Shown here: in pieces, positions 14,174 to 24,199 of the stretch
How the letters are laid out: every line of letters begins with the position of its first letter
Position numbering within the stretch: position 1 is the stretch's first letter
Origin: Cycloclasticus sp. symbiont of Poecilosclerida sp. N
GTDB lineage: Bacteria > Pseudomonadota > Gammaproteobacteria > Methylococcales > Cycloclasticaceae
NCBI GenBank assembly: GCA_002101205.1
Contig: LWTM01000063.1
Span: 1 to 35,642, forward strand
DNA: 35,642 bases
Reading direction: 5' to 3'
Position numbers and translations under genes: made by a program
Notes under the pieces: model-generated
The model's database searches: none
The model's input: the letters and a program-made list of their open reading frames with translations, nothing else
Told to the model about the DNA's origin: nothing

Positions 14174-15408
14174 AATAGTTTCTGTTTGCCTGCTTTAGCG
14201 TCTTCTTTTTCCTCTTCAGGGCTTGTTTTAGTAAGCTCATTATGAATAGCCGCTCGTTTAGAGGGGACTTTTTTTATTATTGCAGTGGGGGTCATAGGCG
14301 CTTTTTTCGCTTGTTCAGTGCTATTTAGCAAAGGCAAATCACGTAACATTTTTAGTGATAAAGCGATGGAAGGTAACCTTGCTTTAATGGTCGTATTTTT
14401 CAACACGTCGAGTTGTTCCAGTGCTGTTTTAACGGCGGGGTTGTTAGGGTCAAAATAATCGCTAAGCCATTGAGCGCAGGCAGTGATGCTTGCTGTGTAT
14501 AAAGCTTCATTTTTGTTAACTAAGGCAACACGAGCTGTTTCGAGCTTGAGTGCTAAATTTTTTCTAATAAGCTCAACTCTCTCCGGGGTCATCAGTGCAA
14601 CGATGGGCGTATCACTGCGGCGAATAACGATTAATTTACTAAAGTTCCCCCAGGCATCACTAAGCGTGTTTTGGATGCTTTCTGGAATAGGCAACCGGTC
14701 GCCTTTGCCAATATCCGCCGATTGAACGGTGCCGGCGTGAGGCTGAGTAATTTCCATGTTCGCAACGGCGCTTTCTAACGCGAGAAGTTGCGATGAAATG
14801 CCTACAATGTCGGGCAATTGGGTGCTTTTTAGGATGTTAATCTCTTTTGCCAATTGTTTGCGTATAGGAAAAACAAGTGGGTCACCGTTCTCTTTAAGAC
14901 GTTGATCTGCTGCCTGCAATGCGGCGGTGGCCGTAGCGAGGTCTCCTGCCAAAAGTAATCGGGAGTTGGCCACACCGCTTAAATACTCGGCCTCAGCGAT
15001 AAGCCATTGGTGCCTGTTCTTGCCCACTTGCTTTTGTAAGAGCGTGGTTTTTTCAATTGTTTGTTGCTGAAAGTCGGTGAGTTTCTTAGCTAAGCTAGAT
15101 ACATCGCCATTAAGGCGGTCAGATTTTGTTTGTAAAGAGCTTGTAAGGACCACAGTGGCTTGTTCAGTCGAACGGGCGTCATTTGATAATAGAACAATTT
15201 GTTGATTAAGTTGATTGAACGCAAAAAAACCAGCGCCCGTGGCGCAAATCACTAAAAGGATTGCAAACCAACTAATGCCCGTACCTGTCTTTTGTTTAGC
15301 AAGGACAGGGGGTGTTTTTTTAGCCGCAGTCACTTTTGTAGTGGCAGGCGGTTTTTTGGGTGCCGCTTCATTCTTTGTAGAACTGTCTTTTTCAGCGTTG
15401 TCTTTCAT
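14170..15408 (-). CDS. hemX: HemX, membrane-anchored protein of the heme cluster
   Basis: A Lys/Ala/Thr/Pro-rich cytoplasmic N-terminus (residues 1-42) precedes one transmembrane helix (GISWFAILLVICATGAGFFA). A coiled coil follows (SLAKKLTDFQQQTIEKTTLLQKQ region). The HemX domain is marked by WLIAEAEYLSGVANSRLLLAGD, PIRKQLAKEI and LIVIRRSD. It is called a uroporphyrinogen-III methyltransferase in older annotation, but no methyltransferase motifs are present; the role is probably structural or regulatory in heme synthesis. It starts 115 bases after hemD ends and overlaps hemY. Confidence 0.88.
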   Translation of the reverse strand: MKDNAEKDSSTKNEAAPKKPPATTKVTAAKKTPPVLAKQKTGTGISWFAILLVICATGAGFFAFNQLNQQIVLLSNDARSTEQATVVLTSSLQTKSDRLNGDVSSLAKKLTDFQQQTIEKTTLLQKQVGKNRHQWLIAEAEYLSGVANSRLLLAGDLATATAALQAADQRLKENGDPLVFPIRKQLAKEINILKSTQLPDIVGISSQLLALESAVANMEITQPHAGTVQSADIGKGDRLPIPESIQNTLSDAWGNFSKLIVIRRSDTPIVALMTPERVELIRKNLALKLETARVALVNKNEALYTASITACAQWLSDYFDPNNPAVKTALEQLDVLKNTTIKARLPSIALSLKMLRDLPLLNSTEQAKKAPMTPTAIIKKVPSKRAAIHNELTKTSPEEEKEDAKAGKQKLL

Positions 15409-15522
15409 GGGGGTATCCGTAAAGATTAAAAATAATAATTTTAAACTGCTGATTCACAAGAGCGTCAAAACTAGAACTTATTTCATAGTATAGCGTTGAA
15501 GGGGAAGGGCGTAGGAAAATAA

Positions 15523-16263
15523 TTAACAACTTTCGGCTTTAACGATAGCGGCGACCAAGCCGCAGTCATTAGCTTGTGGACTCACTAAAACCTGCTGGCA
15601 CCCCATGCCCTTGGCGAATTCAGCGATACGCTGACTAAAGACGACAAAGGTGCTCGACCGTTTTAACTCGTTTACTTGCTCATGCAGCAAAATGAATAAG
15701 TTCTCTAAAGCTAATTGACTGGTGATAGTGATGTACTTTATTGACGTGTTAGAAGGCAATGTTTTTCGGGTAGGTAAAATGCGCTTATAAACATCAATAC
15801 TAGTGACATTAGCGCCGCGTAGTTTTAGTTGTTGCAGTAAAAAAACGCGACCTCCAACGCCTTTTATGATGACAATGCTTTTAGCATGGAGCTTGCTTGG
15901 CAGTTGCTTTAAAAGTTGCTCAGAACTAAAAGGCTTATTGGTTGTTATGTTGGGCTTTAGCCCAAGGTTTTTGAGTGTTTCAGAGGTTTTAGGGCCAATG
16001 GCGATGAGCGTGCTATTGGTATTTAGCCATTGCTCGTGGAGTAGTCTCTTAGTGTGCAAAGCCGCATTGACGCTGACAAAGATAATAAAATCATTTTGGG
16101 CTATGTTCTGTAAGGCCGTTTTCTTATTGCTAATGGCTTGAATTTCAATAGTGGGGTATTTAATAGGCTGTAAGCCACGGGCTAACAGTTGGGCGCATAG
16201 GCCCGCAGACTGGTGTTCAGGCCGGGTGACTAAAACGTGAGTAGAGAACTCGTTAGTCAGCAC
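15523..16263 (-). CDS. hemD: Uroporphyrinogen-III synthase
   Basis: HemD cyclises hydroxymethylbilane with inversion of ring D to give uroporphyrinogen III. The family is poorly conserved in sequence. The two-lobed pattern is visible: [21 protein letters not shown] at the start, [67 protein letters not shown] and [12 protein letters not shown]. At 246 residues it is normal. It overlaps the hemC end by 11 bases, which supports an operon hemC-hemD-hemX-hemY. Confidence 0.92.
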   Translation of the reverse strand: MLTNEFSTHVLVTRPEHQSAGLCAQLLARGLQPIKYPTIEIQAISNKKTALQNIAQNDFIIFVSVNAALHTKRLLHEQWLNTNSTLIAIGPKTSETLKNLGLKPNITTNKPFSSEQLLKQLPSKLHAKSIVIIKGVGGRVFLLQQLKLRGANVTSIDVYKRILPTRKTLPSNTSIKYITITSQLALENLFILLHEQVNELKRSSTFVVFSQRIAEFAKGMGCQQVLVSPQANDCGLVAAIVKAESC

Positions 16264-17182
16264 GGCCGTAGAGCTTGTCTAGAATCTCTTTTGCGCCAGC
16301 CGCTAATAAACGTTCAGCAACCGCGATACCCAATTGTTCGGCGTTTTCCAAAGCGCCCTCTATTTGCTCTGAAATCATAATACTACCATCGGGTTCAGCA
16401 ACTAGACCCTGTAAACGTAACAGCCCCTTTTTAATTCTTGCGTGCCCTGCGATGGGTGCTTGACAACCTCCTTTTAAAGCGCGGTTCATCGCGCGTTCGG
16501 CCCGTACGCACGAGGCGCTTGCTTCGTCGTGCAAACAATCAATAAAGCGCTGAGTACAGTCATCATGAGCTCTGCATTCAATGCCAATGGCGCCTTGGCC
16601 AACGGCTGCGAGCATGATGTTGACGGGGAGTGCTATTTTGATCCTATTTTCAAACCCCAAACGAATAAGGCCGGCAGCAGCGAGAATAATAGCGTCGTAA
16701 TCGCCATCATCTAGTTTCTGTAGGCGTGTGTTCACATTGCCGCGTAGCGATTTGATTTGTAAATCGGGCCGCATTGCTAATAACTGGCATTGTCGTCTAA
16801 GGCTAGATGTGCCGACGGTAGCGCCGTGTGGAAGTGCGTCAATATCAGCATAATTATTGGATACAAACGCATCACGGGGGTCTTCACGACGAAGAATGGC
16901 ACCAATTTCAAGTCCATTTGGCAATTCAGCAAGGACGTCTTTCATTGAGTGAACGGCAATATCTGCATCGCCATTTAACAAGCCTTGCTCTAATTCTTTG
17001 ACAAACAAACCCTTACCACCAATTTTTGCTAAAGGCGTATCAAGAATCTTGTCGCCCTCGGTCACCATTTTCACCAGCTTAACCTCAAGCTCACGATGAG
17101 AGCTTTTTAATAAAGTGGCTACGTGCTCAGCTTGCCATAATGCAAGGGGGCTACGTCTCGTGGCTATTCTAATCAGTGGCAT
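16253..17182 (-). CDS. hemC: Porphobilinogen deaminase (hydroxymethylbilane synthase)
   Basis: HemC joins four porphobilinogens into hydroxymethylbilane on a covalent dipyrromethane cofactor. The cofactor cysteine is Cys240 in [14 protein letters not shown]. Other signatures: [52 protein letters not shown] and [13 protein letters not shown]. At 309 residues it is full length. It is the first gene of the hem operon and divergent from argH, as in many gammaproteobacteria. An extended -10 promoter lies just upstream. Confidence 0.97.
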   Translation of the reverse strand: MPLIRIATRRSPLALWQAEHVATLLKSSHRELEVKLVKMVTEGDKILDTPLAKIGGKGLFVKELEQGLLNGDADIAVHSMKDVLAELPNGLEIGAILRREDPRDAFVSNNYADIDALPHGATVGTSSLRRQCQLLAMRPDLQIKSLRGNVNTRLQKLDDGDYDAIILAAAGLIRLGFENRIKIALPVNIMLAAVGQGAIGIECRAHDDCTQRFIDCLHDEASASCVRAERAMNRALKGGCQAPIAGHARIKKGLLRLQGLVAEPDGSIMISEQIEGALENAEQLGIAVAERLLAAGAKEILDKLYGRAD

Positions 17183-17208
17183 AGATTTCTTGGGTTTGAT
17201 TTTTACCC

Positions 17209-17217
17209 ATTATAACA
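17209..17217 (-). promoter_or_regulatory. Extended -10 promoter for hemC
   Basis: The minus strand reads TGTTATAAT, a perfect extended -10 (TG-n-TATAAT), ending 27 bases before the hemC ATG. The -35 region (AAAACA around 17232-17237) is weak, as is common with extended -10 promoters. Confidence 0.6.
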
Positions 17218-17545
17218 GCCGGCGCGATACTTGTTTTAAGCGCCCAGCGTTTTTGTCTGAGTAACTTATTGAGCTCAGCTTGCTGTCCGTCGGCCTATGG
17301 TGGAAGTTTTATCGCTGCCGCTCAGGTGTAGGTTAAGCGGGTCAGTAGGCGATTTAGACCGGGCATTTAAACTTAGGGCAGGCCAAAAGAGCAGATAAAA
17401 AGCGGCTGTTTACAGTAAGAGTCATGGCTAATATTTGCGCGACAAACGTCGGGTAAAAAACATGGCTGATTTGTCAGAGAACTTTTATTCGCGTCATGCG
17501 CACTAGCTCAGCGCCTATTTGCTTTAAATTAAGACATATCTTAAA

Positions 17546-17554
17546 TGATATACT
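17546..17554 (+). promoter_or_regulatory. Extended -10 promoter for argH
   Basis: TGATATACT is an extended -10 element 28 bases before the argH ATG at 17583. It lies downstream of an in-frame ATG at 17496, so it argues that translation starts at 17583. Confidence 0.5.
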
Positions 17555-17582
17555 AGACGAAATTCACTGCTATCTGAGAATC

Positions 17583-18986
17583 ATGTCACAAGACAAACAA
17601 AACAAACTTTGGGGTGGACGTTTCACGCAGAGCACCGACGCTTTTGTTCAAGCGTTCACAGCATCGGTCGATTTTGATCAGCGTTTAGCGCCCTATGATA
17701 TTCAATGCTCGATTGCGCACGCGAAAATGTTAACGAAAGTGAGCATTTTGACGGAACAAGAGTGCGAGCAAATCATAACGGGCTTGAGTGATATTTTAGC
17801 GAGTATTCAAGCGGGTGAGTTTGAGTGGTCGATTGCGCTTGAAGATGTGCATATGAATATTGAAGCGGCATTAACCGAGCGCATTGGTATTGCAGGGAAA
17901 AAGTTGCACACAGGACGTTCGCGAAATGATCAAGTAGCAACCGATATCCGTTTATTTATGCGTGATCAATTAATGTTGATTGATGCCGAATTAAGCCGCT
18001 TACAGCAAGGGCTTGTGAGCTTGGCAGGTGAAAATGCGGATACGATTATGCCAGGCTTTACTCACTTACAAGTGGCGCAACCGATAACGTTTGGACATCA
18101 TTTAATGGCGTGGTTTGAAATGCTTAAACGTGATTCGCAACGCTTTGCCGATTGTGCCAAGCGCGTTAACGTGATGCCTTTGGGTTCGGCGGCATTGGCT
18201 GGAACAAGTTATCCCATTGACCGGAACATGACAGCAGAGTTGCTCGGCTTTTCACACCCTTGTGCGAATTCGTTAGATGGCGTAAGTGATCGAGATTTTG
18301 CAATAGAATTTTGCGCCGCATCAGCCTTATTGATGACGCATTTGTCGCGATTTTCTGAAGAAATTGTGCTGTGGAGCAGTGCTCAATTTAACTTCATTGA
18401 GCTGCCCGATGCTTTTTGTACCGGTTCATCCATTATGCCGCAAAAGAAAAACCCGGATGTTCCAGAATTAGTGCGTGGTAAAACAGGCCGCGTGAACGGC
18501 AATTTAGTCTCATTATTGACGTTAATGAAATCGCAACCGCTGGCGTACAACAAAGACAATCAAGAAGACAAAGAGCCGTTGTTTGATACGGTGGATACCG
18601 TGCTAGGTTCACTTCGTGCCTTTGCGGATATGGTGCCGAATATTGAGCCGGTGAAAGCGTCCATGCTAAAAGCGGCGAAACAAGGGTTTTCAACAGCAAC
18701 AGATTTAGCCGATTACTTAGTAGGCAAAGGTATTCCCTTTAGAGATGCGCATGAAGTGGTCGGCTTAGCCGTACGTTTAGGGACACAGACCCAGCGCGAT
18801 TTATCCGAATTGTCACTGGAAGAATTGCAAGGCTTTTCAGCAAAAATTTCTGCCGATGTGTTTGATGTCTTAACGCTAGAAGGCTCGGTGTTTGCGCGTG
18901 ATCATATAGGTGGGACAGCGCCTCGTCAGGTAATGCAGGCGGTTAGTGATGCAAAAGCGTTTTTAAACAACAAAAACGCCTCGTAA
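17583..18986 (+). CDS. argH: Argininosuccinate lyase
   Basis: ArgH splits argininosuccinate into arginine and fumarate, the last step of arginine synthesis. The family signature [11 protein letters not shown] with the catalytic serine lies near residues 281-291. The N-terminus [22 protein letters not shown], the stretch [29 protein letters not shown] and [13 protein letters not shown] are all typical. I chose the start at 17583, giving [14 protein letters not shown] and 467 residues. The frame is open upstream to 17496, but the extra 29 residues are not family-like and lie across the promoter. It stands alone, divergent from hemC. Confidence 0.97.
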   Translation: MSQDKQNKLWGGRFTQSTDAFVQAFTASVDFDQRLAPYDIQCSIAHAKMLTKVSILTEQECEQIITGLSDILASIQAGEFEWSIALEDVHMNIEAALTERIGIAGKKLHTGRSRNDQVATDIRLFMRDQLMLIDAELSRLQQGLVSLAGENADTIMPGFTHLQVAQPITFGHHLMAWFEMLKRDSQRFADCAKRVNVMPLGSAALAGTSYPIDRNMTAELLGFSHPCANSLDGVSDRDFAIEFCAASALLMTHLSRFSEEIVLWSSAQFNFIELPDAFCTGSSIMPQKKNPDVPELVRGKTGRVNGNLVSLLTLMKSQPLAYNKDNQEDKEPLFDTVDTVLGSLRAFADMVPNIEPVKASMLKAAKQGFSTATDLADYLVGKGIPFRDAHEVVGLAVRLGTQTQRDLSELSLEELQGFSAKISADVFDVLTLEGSVFARDHIGGTAPRQVMQAVSDAKAFLNNKNAS

Positions 18987-19239
18987 AAACTCAATATTTT
19001 CTAAAAAAGGAGCAATCCTTAGGCCCGCTTTTTAAAAGAACCAAAGGGGTCAGGCCCGATTATTCTGTTGGGCTTAGATTTATGTTCAATGACAAGAGCC
19101 TCTGCGAGTGAGGTTTGCCGAGAGTTATTCTAAGATATTTGTTGTTAGTGATTAGATAGTCGCTATTTTACTGGATGGGCAGTCTTTGACCGAATGATGC
19201 GGCGGTCTTACGGTAATGTAAAAAGTCTCTTATTAAAGT

Positions 19240-19911
19240 TTAACAGAGCGCGTGAGTAAGCCATGTTCTGATATGTGAGATCTCTTCTGGACAAACAGAG
19301 TGCTCCATCGGATAGGATTTCCAATTGACGCTGTAGCCAGAGCTCTCAAGGAATTGCCGTGAAGACTCGGCCTGTTGAAGAGGGATCACCCCGTCGTAAT
19401 CGCCGTGACCATAAAAGATAGGGATATTACCGTTGCCCGTTTCTTCAGCGTTTGGCAGGCTGTCGCGCATAGGGATATAGGTGGATAACGCCATAATGCC
19501 CGCCAGCGTGCTGGGGAAACGAATGCCCGCGTCAATGGCAATAACCCCTCCTTGTGAAAAACCGGCGATAACGATTTTCGAAGGTTCAAGACCGCTAGCG
19601 ATTTCATCGTTAATCATGTCAGTAATGGTTGCGCTAGATTGTTCAATACCGGCGCTGTCGGCGCGTTTCATTAAATCCATTTCGCTGATGTCGTACCAAG
19701 CGGGCATCACCGCGCCACCATTAATGCTGACAGGCATACGGGGGGCATGCGGGAATACAAAACGAATACCTAATTCTTCCTGTATATTAAGCTCAGGCAC
19801 GATGGGCGCGAAGTCATTGCCGCTAGCGCCAAGGCCATGAAGCCAAATAACGCTACAACGAATAGGTGAGCTTGGGTTGGAAATAATGGAAGGTAGTCTA
19901 GTGTTTTGCAT
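19240..19911 (-). CDS. Carboxylesterase / phospholipase family alpha/beta hydrolase
   Basis: This is a small cytoplasmic serine hydrolase of the carboxylesterase II / acyl-protein thioesterase type. It shows VIWLHGLGASGNDF (oxyanion region), FPHAPRMPVSINGG, the nucleophile elbow GFSQGG with Ser119, YGHGDYDGVIP with Asp173, and His204 in MEHSVCPEE, which completes the triad. Its length of 223 residues is normal. The natural substrate cannot be read from the sequence; short acyl esters are the usual laboratory substrates. It is monocistronic, with gaps of over 200 bases on each side. Confidence 0.9.
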   Translation of the reverse strand: MQNTRLPSIISNPSSPIRCSVIWLHGLGASGNDFAPIVPELNIQEELGIRFVFPHAPRMPVSINGGAVMPAWYDISEMDLMKRADSAGIEQSSATITDMINDEIASGLEPSKIVIAGFSQGGVIAIDAGIRFPSTLAGIMALSTYIPMRDSLPNAEETGNGNIPIFYGHGDYDGVIPLQQAESSRQFLESSGYSVNWKSYPMEHSVCPEEISHIRTWLTHALC

Positions 19912-20040
19912 GATATTTAGTTTCGGTTGATGAGCTTGAAAGAGACCATTGCACGAAATCTCTCTCGCTCCTATACATCGTCGCCTAAGGCGGCTACTCT
20001 TGGTGCCTAGAAACGAAATTTTCTCTCGTGGAAAGATTTC

Positions 20041-20046
20041 TATAAT
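20041..20046 (+). promoter_or_regulatory. Probable -10 box for the lptM-lysA-dapF operon
   Basis: TATAAT lies 68 bases before the lipoprotein gene. No convincing -35 is seen 17 bases upstream. It is the best candidate in the gap between the esterase and the operon. Confidence 0.35.
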
Positions 20047-20113
20047 GATTAGAGTATGCCAAAAAACGCCAAGCGTTTATACTGCTAAATATCGAACATA
20101 ATAGGATGCGAAG

Positions 20114-20233
20114 ATGATGTGTTTATTAAAAACAGGGTTAATACTGGGTTTATTCATGCTTGTAGTAGGCTGCGGGCAAACAGGCCCGTTGTATATACCA
20201 AGCCAACAGGTAGCGCAAGAACTAGGTTTGTAA
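20114..20233 (+). CDS. lptM: LptM (YifL)-type small lipoprotein
   Basis: This 39-residue frame is short but well supported. It starts MMCLLKTGLILGLFMLVVGC, a lipoprotein signal with lipobox VVGC, and continues GQTGPLYIPSQQVAQELGL. The motif CGQTGPLY right after the lipid-bearing cysteine is the mark of the LptM/YifL family, which helps mature the LptD outer-membrane translocon. An alternative start is the second ATG at 20117. Its TAA is directly followed by the lysA ATG (TAAATG), and lptM-lysA-dapF is the standard order. Confidence 0.88.
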   Translation: MMCLLKTGLILGLFMLVVGCGQTGPLYIPSQQVAQELGL

Positions 20234-21505
20234 ATGGATTATTTTCAGTACCGCGAAGACCAGTTGTTCGCGGAAAATGTTGCCGTCACATCAATAGTGA
20301 GTCAGTTTTTCACGCCGACGTATATTTATTCTAGGGCGACGCTGGAGCGTCATTGGAATGCGTTTGATCAAGCGCTTGGGAGCCATCCGCACTTAATTTG
20401 TTATGCCGTTAAAGCCAACTCAAATATCGCGGTTTTAGATGTGCTGGCTCGCTTAGGTTCAGGCTTTGATATTGTTTCTGTGGGTGAACTTGAACGCGTT
20501 TTAAAAGCGGGCGGGCAGCCTGAGAAAATAGTATTTTCAGGTGTAGGTAAGCGTCGTGACGAAATTCGTCGTGGCTTAAAAGTGGGTATCCGCTGCTTTA
20601 ATGTAGAAGTGATCGCTGAACTGGACCGGATTAATGAAATCGCGGGTGAACTGGGCGTTATCGCAAACATCTCTATCCGTGTTAACCCCGACGTCGATGC
20701 GCAAACACACCCGTATATTTCCACAGGTTTAAAAGAAAATAAATTTGGTTTGGATATTGAAACCGCCTTTATACAATACCAGCGCGCCAATAAACTGGAG
20801 AATTTAAATGTCGTGGGCTTGGGTTACCATATTGGTTCACAGTTAACCGATGTAAAGCCGTTTGTTGACGCACTGGACCGTGTATTGAACTTGTTAGCGC
20901 GTTTAAAAGAAGTTGAGGTTAACATTGATCATTTAGACTTAGGCGGCGGTTTAGGTATTCGCTATAAAGATGAAATGCCGCCAGAACCGGCTGAATATGT
21001 ACAAGCTTTGTATGAAAGATTGGGTGATTTACCTTACGAGATTTTATTAGAACCTGGGCGCGCAATCGCTGGTAATGCGGGTATTTTAGTGACCAAAGTC
21101 GAGTATATAAAGCCGACGGAGGATAAGCAGTTTGCCATTGTGGATGCGGCAATGAACGATTTAATGCGCCCGGCCTTATATCAAGCTTGGCAAAACATTA
21201 TCCCTGTTGCGTTAAATTCAACGGCGCAAACAGGCCGCTATGATGTTGTTGGTCCCGTTTGCGAGACGGGCGATTTTCTTGGTAAAGATAGGACGCTAGC
21301 CCTTGAAGAGGAGGATTTATTGGCGGTTCGTTCATCAGGCGCTTATGGTTTCACGATGAGTTCAAATTACAACTCTCGGCCAAGCGCTGCCGAAGTGATG
21401 GTAGATGGCGATCAAGTGTACTTAGTCGGTGCTCGTCAACGCGTGGAAGAACTATGGAAAAACGAAGCCTTATTGCCGAATGAATCCGAGGAAGCGAGTT
21501 GTTAA
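20234..21505 (+). CDS. lysA: Diaminopimelate decarboxylase
   Basis: LysA decarboxylates meso-diaminopimelate to L-lysine using PLP. The PLP lysine is Lys60 in CYAVKANSN. Other signatures: GSGFDIVSVGEL, ENKFGLD, YHIGSQ, LDLGGGLGI, LLEPGRAIAGNAG, and the second-subunit active-site loop GPVCETGDFLGKDR, then RSSGAYGFTMSSNYNSRP. At 423 residues it is normal. There is no gap from lptM, and the end overlaps the start of dapF by 7 bases. Confidence 0.97.
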   Translation: MDYFQYREDQLFAENVAVTSIVSQFFTPTYIYSRATLERHWNAFDQALGSHPHLICYAVKANSNIAVLDVLARLGSGFDIVSVGELERVLKAGGQPEKIVFSGVGKRRDEIRRGLKVGIRCFNVEVIAELDRINEIAGELGVIANISIRVNPDVDAQTHPYISTGLKENKFGLDIETAFIQYQRANKLENLNVVGLGYHIGSQLTDVKPFVDALDRVLNLLARLKEVEVNIDHLDLGGGLGIRYKDEMPPEPAEYVQALYERLGDLPYEILLEPGRAIAGNAGILVTKVEYIKPTEDKQFAIVDAAMNDLMRPALYQAWQNIIPVALNSTAQTGRYDVVGPVCETGDFLGKDRTLALEEEDLLAVRSSGAYGFTMSSNYNSRPSAAEVMVDGDQVYLVGARQRVEELWKNEALLPNESEEASC

Positions 21506-22326
21506 TTAACTTCAGCAAAATGCACGGGTTAGGTAATGATTTTGTTGTTATCGATGCGATTAACCAAGCCGTCGTTTTAACAGCGCAAAGCATTAAAGAA
21601 TTGGCGGATAGGCATTACGGCGTCGGTTTTGACCAACTTCTTGTCGTTAAGCAGACTACGGGTGACGCTGATTTTAGGTACGTTATATATAACGCCGATG
21701 GTAGCGAAGTGTCGCAGTGCGGTAATGGCGCGCGTTGCTTTGCCTTGTTCGTTAGACAAAAAGGCTTAACAGATAAACGTACGATTACAGTAGAAACGGG
21801 CGCGGGTGAACTGGTGCTAAATATCAATGAGCAAAATGATGTGACCGTTGATATGGGTGAGCCGCAATTCCTACCCGAGAAAATCCCTCTACTAGCTGAG
21901 CGAGAACAGCCTACTTATAGCGTCGATATTGCTAACAACGCCATTGAATTTTCAGCGCTTTCGATGGGTAATCCGCACGCGGTTATTCAGGTTGATAGCC
22001 TTGATAGTGCGCCGGTAGGTGCGGTAGGTGCGGCGATGGAAAGTCATGATATATTCCCGCAACGCGCGAACATAGGCTTTAGCCAAACCATCAACCCATC
22101 AAATATTGCTCTGCGCGTTTATGAACGCGGCGCAGGCGAAACGTTAGCCTGTGGCAGCGGTGCTTGCGCGGCTGTTGTTGCGGGGATTGAGCGCGGTGAG
22201 CTCCATTCGCCAGTGACCGTACAACTAACCGGCGAAAAACTTTCAATTGCGTGGCAAGGCCGCGGCCATCCGGTGATCATGGCTGGGGCTGCAACGTTCG
22301 TTTTTGATGGTATGATTGAGCTATGA
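21499..22326 (+). CDS. dapF: Diaminopimelate epimerase
   Basis: DapF converts LL- to meso-diaminopimelate without a cofactor, using two cysteines. Both are present: Cys74 in SQCGNGARC and Cys218 in TLACGSGACA. Typical segments are FSKMHGLGNDFVVID, NADGSE and MGNPHAV. The start is a TTG at 21499 inside the lysA end. It gives MLINFSKMHGLGNDF, the length (275) and N-terminus usual for the family; the first ATG (21520) would remove seven residues of the first strand. Its stop overlaps the next start (ATGA). Confidence 0.96.
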   Translation: MLINFSKMHGLGNDFVVIDAINQAVVLTAQSIKELADRHYGVGFDQLLVVKQTTGDADFRYVIYNADGSEVSQCGNGARCFALFVRQKGLTDKRTITVETGAGELVLNINEQNDVTVDMGEPQFLPEKIPLLAEREQPTYSVDIANNAIEFSALSMGNPHAVIQVDSLDSAPVGAVGAAMESHDIFPQRANIGFSQTINPSNIALRVYERGAGETLACGSGACAAVVAGIERGELHSPVTVQLTGEKLSIAWQGRGHPVIMAGAATFVFDGMIEL

Positions 22327-23030
22327 CAGAGCGACAAAAGCTAAAACAATCGGGCCTTATGGCGGAGCAAGTGCGAGATTACTTGCTCGAAACACCTGAT
22401 TTCTTTAATCAATACCCAGACCTTCTTGAACAAGCAAAGGTTAGTGAATGTAACGGCGGGACCGTATCGTTAACCATGCGTCAACTCGCGTTATTGCGTG
22501 ATAAAAATGAGAAGACGCACAAACAGTTAGAAGGGTTGCTAGCTATAGCCCGCCAGAACGACGCCTTATTCGGCCGAATGCAACGACTCACGGCGGCATT
22601 GATTGACGCACGCTGTGTTGAAGATGTGTTTGCAACGCTGGACGATACATTAAGAGAATGTTTCGGCGCAGACTTTTTTGCTATGCGTTTGATTGCGAAT
22701 GAAGACGATAGTGATTTTCCTATCAGCGACGTGCTTTGGCAGAAAAACTCGGAAGATTTTGAAAAATTTAAACGTATTGTTGACTCGCAGAAAATAAAAT
22801 GTGGACACCCAACGCGTGAGCAAGCCGAATCGTTATTTAATGAGCAGGCAGACGACGTCCGTTCGGCGGCGTTTATTCCGTTGAAGATTGATAAGCAAGA
22901 TGGCTTATTAGCTATTGGTAGTAAAAGTGCGGGTCGTTTTCATCCGACAATGGGTACGTTATTCCTTGCGCACCTGGGTGAGGTAGTCGCAAAACGACTG
23001 GCTTCATTGCAACAAACAAGCACTAATTAG
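22323..23030 (+). CDS. DUF484 family protein (GAF-like)
   Basis: The 235-residue protein begins with the family pattern VRDYLLETPDFFNQYPDLLEQ. It has a helical linker (LRDKNEKTHKQLEGLLAIARQND) and a GAF-like C-terminal domain (FATLDDTLRECFGADFFAMRL, RSAAFIPLKIDKQDGLLAIGS, GRFHPTMGTLFLAHLGEVVAKRL). The function is unknown; it is nearly always between dapF and xerC, as here, and is translationally coupled to dapF through ATGA. It ends 2 bases before xerC. Confidence 0.92.
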   Translation: MTERQKLKQSGLMAEQVRDYLLETPDFFNQYPDLLEQAKVSECNGGTVSLTMRQLALLRDKNEKTHKQLEGLLAIARQNDALFGRMQRLTAALIDARCVEDVFATLDDTLRECFGADFFAMRLIANEDDSDFPISDVLWQKNSEDFEKFKRIVDSQKIKCGHPTREQAESLFNEQADDVRSAAFIPLKIDKQDGLLAIGSKSAGRFHPTMGTLFLAHLGEVVAKRLASLQQTSTN

Positions 23031-23032
23031 CG

Positions 23033-23944
23033 ATGGACCACGACGCTGTTGATATTTGTCAGCAGTTTTTAGATGTTCTAAAAGTGGAGCGTCGACTATC
23101 TCCCAATACATTAAAAGCATACACACGTGATTTAACGCAGTTAGCGGCGTATTGTGACGAGCAAAATCTTTCAACATGGGCAGGGCTCAACAGTCACCAT
23201 GTTCGCCGATTTATAGCACAGCGCCATCGTCATGGCTTAGGTAGCCGAAGTTTGCAACGCGAACTGTCTGCCAGCCGAAGTTTTTTCGATTATCTTATAA
23301 AAATTAAACATATCCCGAATAACCCAGCAGCGGGTATTCGCGCGCCAAAAGCAGCCAAGCCGTTGCCACACGTTCTGGACGTGGACCAAGTGAATGCCTT
23401 GTTAAATGTCGAGCCGGTCGACTCACTAGAAGTTCGCGATGTGGCAATGTGGGAGTTATTGTATTCATCGGGTTTGCGCGTGAGTGAACTGGCAAATGTT
23501 AACTTAATGGACGCTGATTTAAGCGGTAAAATGATTCATATTGTGAGTGGCAAAGGAAATAAATCACGTTTATTGCCTATAGGCGGCAAGGCGATTGAGG
23601 CTATTCGCGCGTGGTTATTAGCGAGAGCGAAAAATATTAAAACAGATGAAATGGCGCTTTTTACTGGGAAAACAGGCAAGCGTTTAACCGTTAGAAGTAT
23701 TCAATCGCGCTTGGAACGTTGGCGAAAAAAACAAGGCTTGCAGGGGCGCCTATACCCGCATATGTTGCGCCACTCCTTTGCCAGCCATATGCTGGAATCC
23801 AGCCAAGATTTAAGAGCCGTGCAGGAATTACTGGGGCACAGCAATATCAGTACGACACAAGTTTATACGCATTTAGACTTTCAGCACTTAGCGTCGGTTT
23901 ATGACCAAGCGCATCCTCGCGCAAAACAAAAAAAGAAGAGTTAA
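23033..23944 (+). CDS. xerC: Tyrosine recombinase XerC
   Basis: XerC acts with XerD at dif to resolve chromosome dimers. The N-terminal SAM-like DNA-binding domain (LKVERRLSPNTLKAYTRDL) is followed by the catalytic domain with all active residues: Arg149 (SGLRVSEL), Lys174 (GKGNKSR), His243 and Arg246 (HMLRHSFA), His269 (LGHSNISTTQ) and the nucleophile Tyr278 (VYTH). At 303 residues it is full length. Its place after dapF-DUF484 distinguishes it from XerD and from integron or phage integrases. Confidence 0.95.
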   Translation: MDHDAVDICQQFLDVLKVERRLSPNTLKAYTRDLTQLAAYCDEQNLSTWAGLNSHHVRRFIAQRHRHGLGSRSLQRELSASRSFFDYLIKIKHIPNNPAAGIRAPKAAKPLPHVLDVDQVNALLNVEPVDSLEVRDVAMWELLYSSGLRVSELANVNLMDADLSGKMIHIVSGKGNKSRLLPIGGKAIEAIRAWLLARAKNIKTDEMALFTGKTGKRLTVRSIQSRLERWRKKQGLQGRLYPHMLRHSFASHMLESSQDLRAVQELLGHSNISTTQVYTHLDFQHLASVYDQAHPRAKQKKKS

Positions 23945-24199
23945 TCAGACCGCGGCAATTTTAGCCACAGGGGTTAATATCGCCAATAGCACCCGCGGCT
24001 GCCATTAAACAGCGCCCATATTAAGCGCGAGTGCTTGAGAGGTCTTGGGTTTAGTTGACGCACAATAAGGGATCCTTGTTGACAACGAGAATAAGAATAT
24101 CATCCGTCAGATGAATAACGGCTAAACAAGCACGGCATCCGCGCTAAGCTCGTAATATTGTGTAAAATGTAAGGTCAACAGTTAAAGTGGGAAATAAAA

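Larger units (their letters stand above)
17183..17582. other. hemC-argH divergent intergenic region
   Basis: This 400-base gap between divergent hemC and argH has a promoter candidate for each side but no RNA gene or repeat that I can recognise. Short translated pieces here have no homologous look. Confidence 0.5.

Noticed and set aside
17496..17582. Longer argH start at ATG 17496
   Set aside because: The added residues are not family-like and an extended -10 promoter lies at 17546-17554, downstream of that ATG.
19045..19075. REP-like sequence AAAGGGGTCAGGCCCG after argH
   Set aside because: Only one copy is seen in the window and no clear hairpin pair; a genome search would be needed to call it a repeat.
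19945..20030. Possible IS terminal repeat GAGACCATTGCACGAAA upstream of lptM
   Set aside because: It resembles IS5-group ends, but there is no partner end and no transposase remnant nearby; not enough to call a mobile element.
24071..24110. Heat-shock (sigma-32) promoter for hslVU
   Set aside because: A TTGACA at 24079-24084 exists, but no suitable -10 or CCCCAT-type box follows at the right distance.
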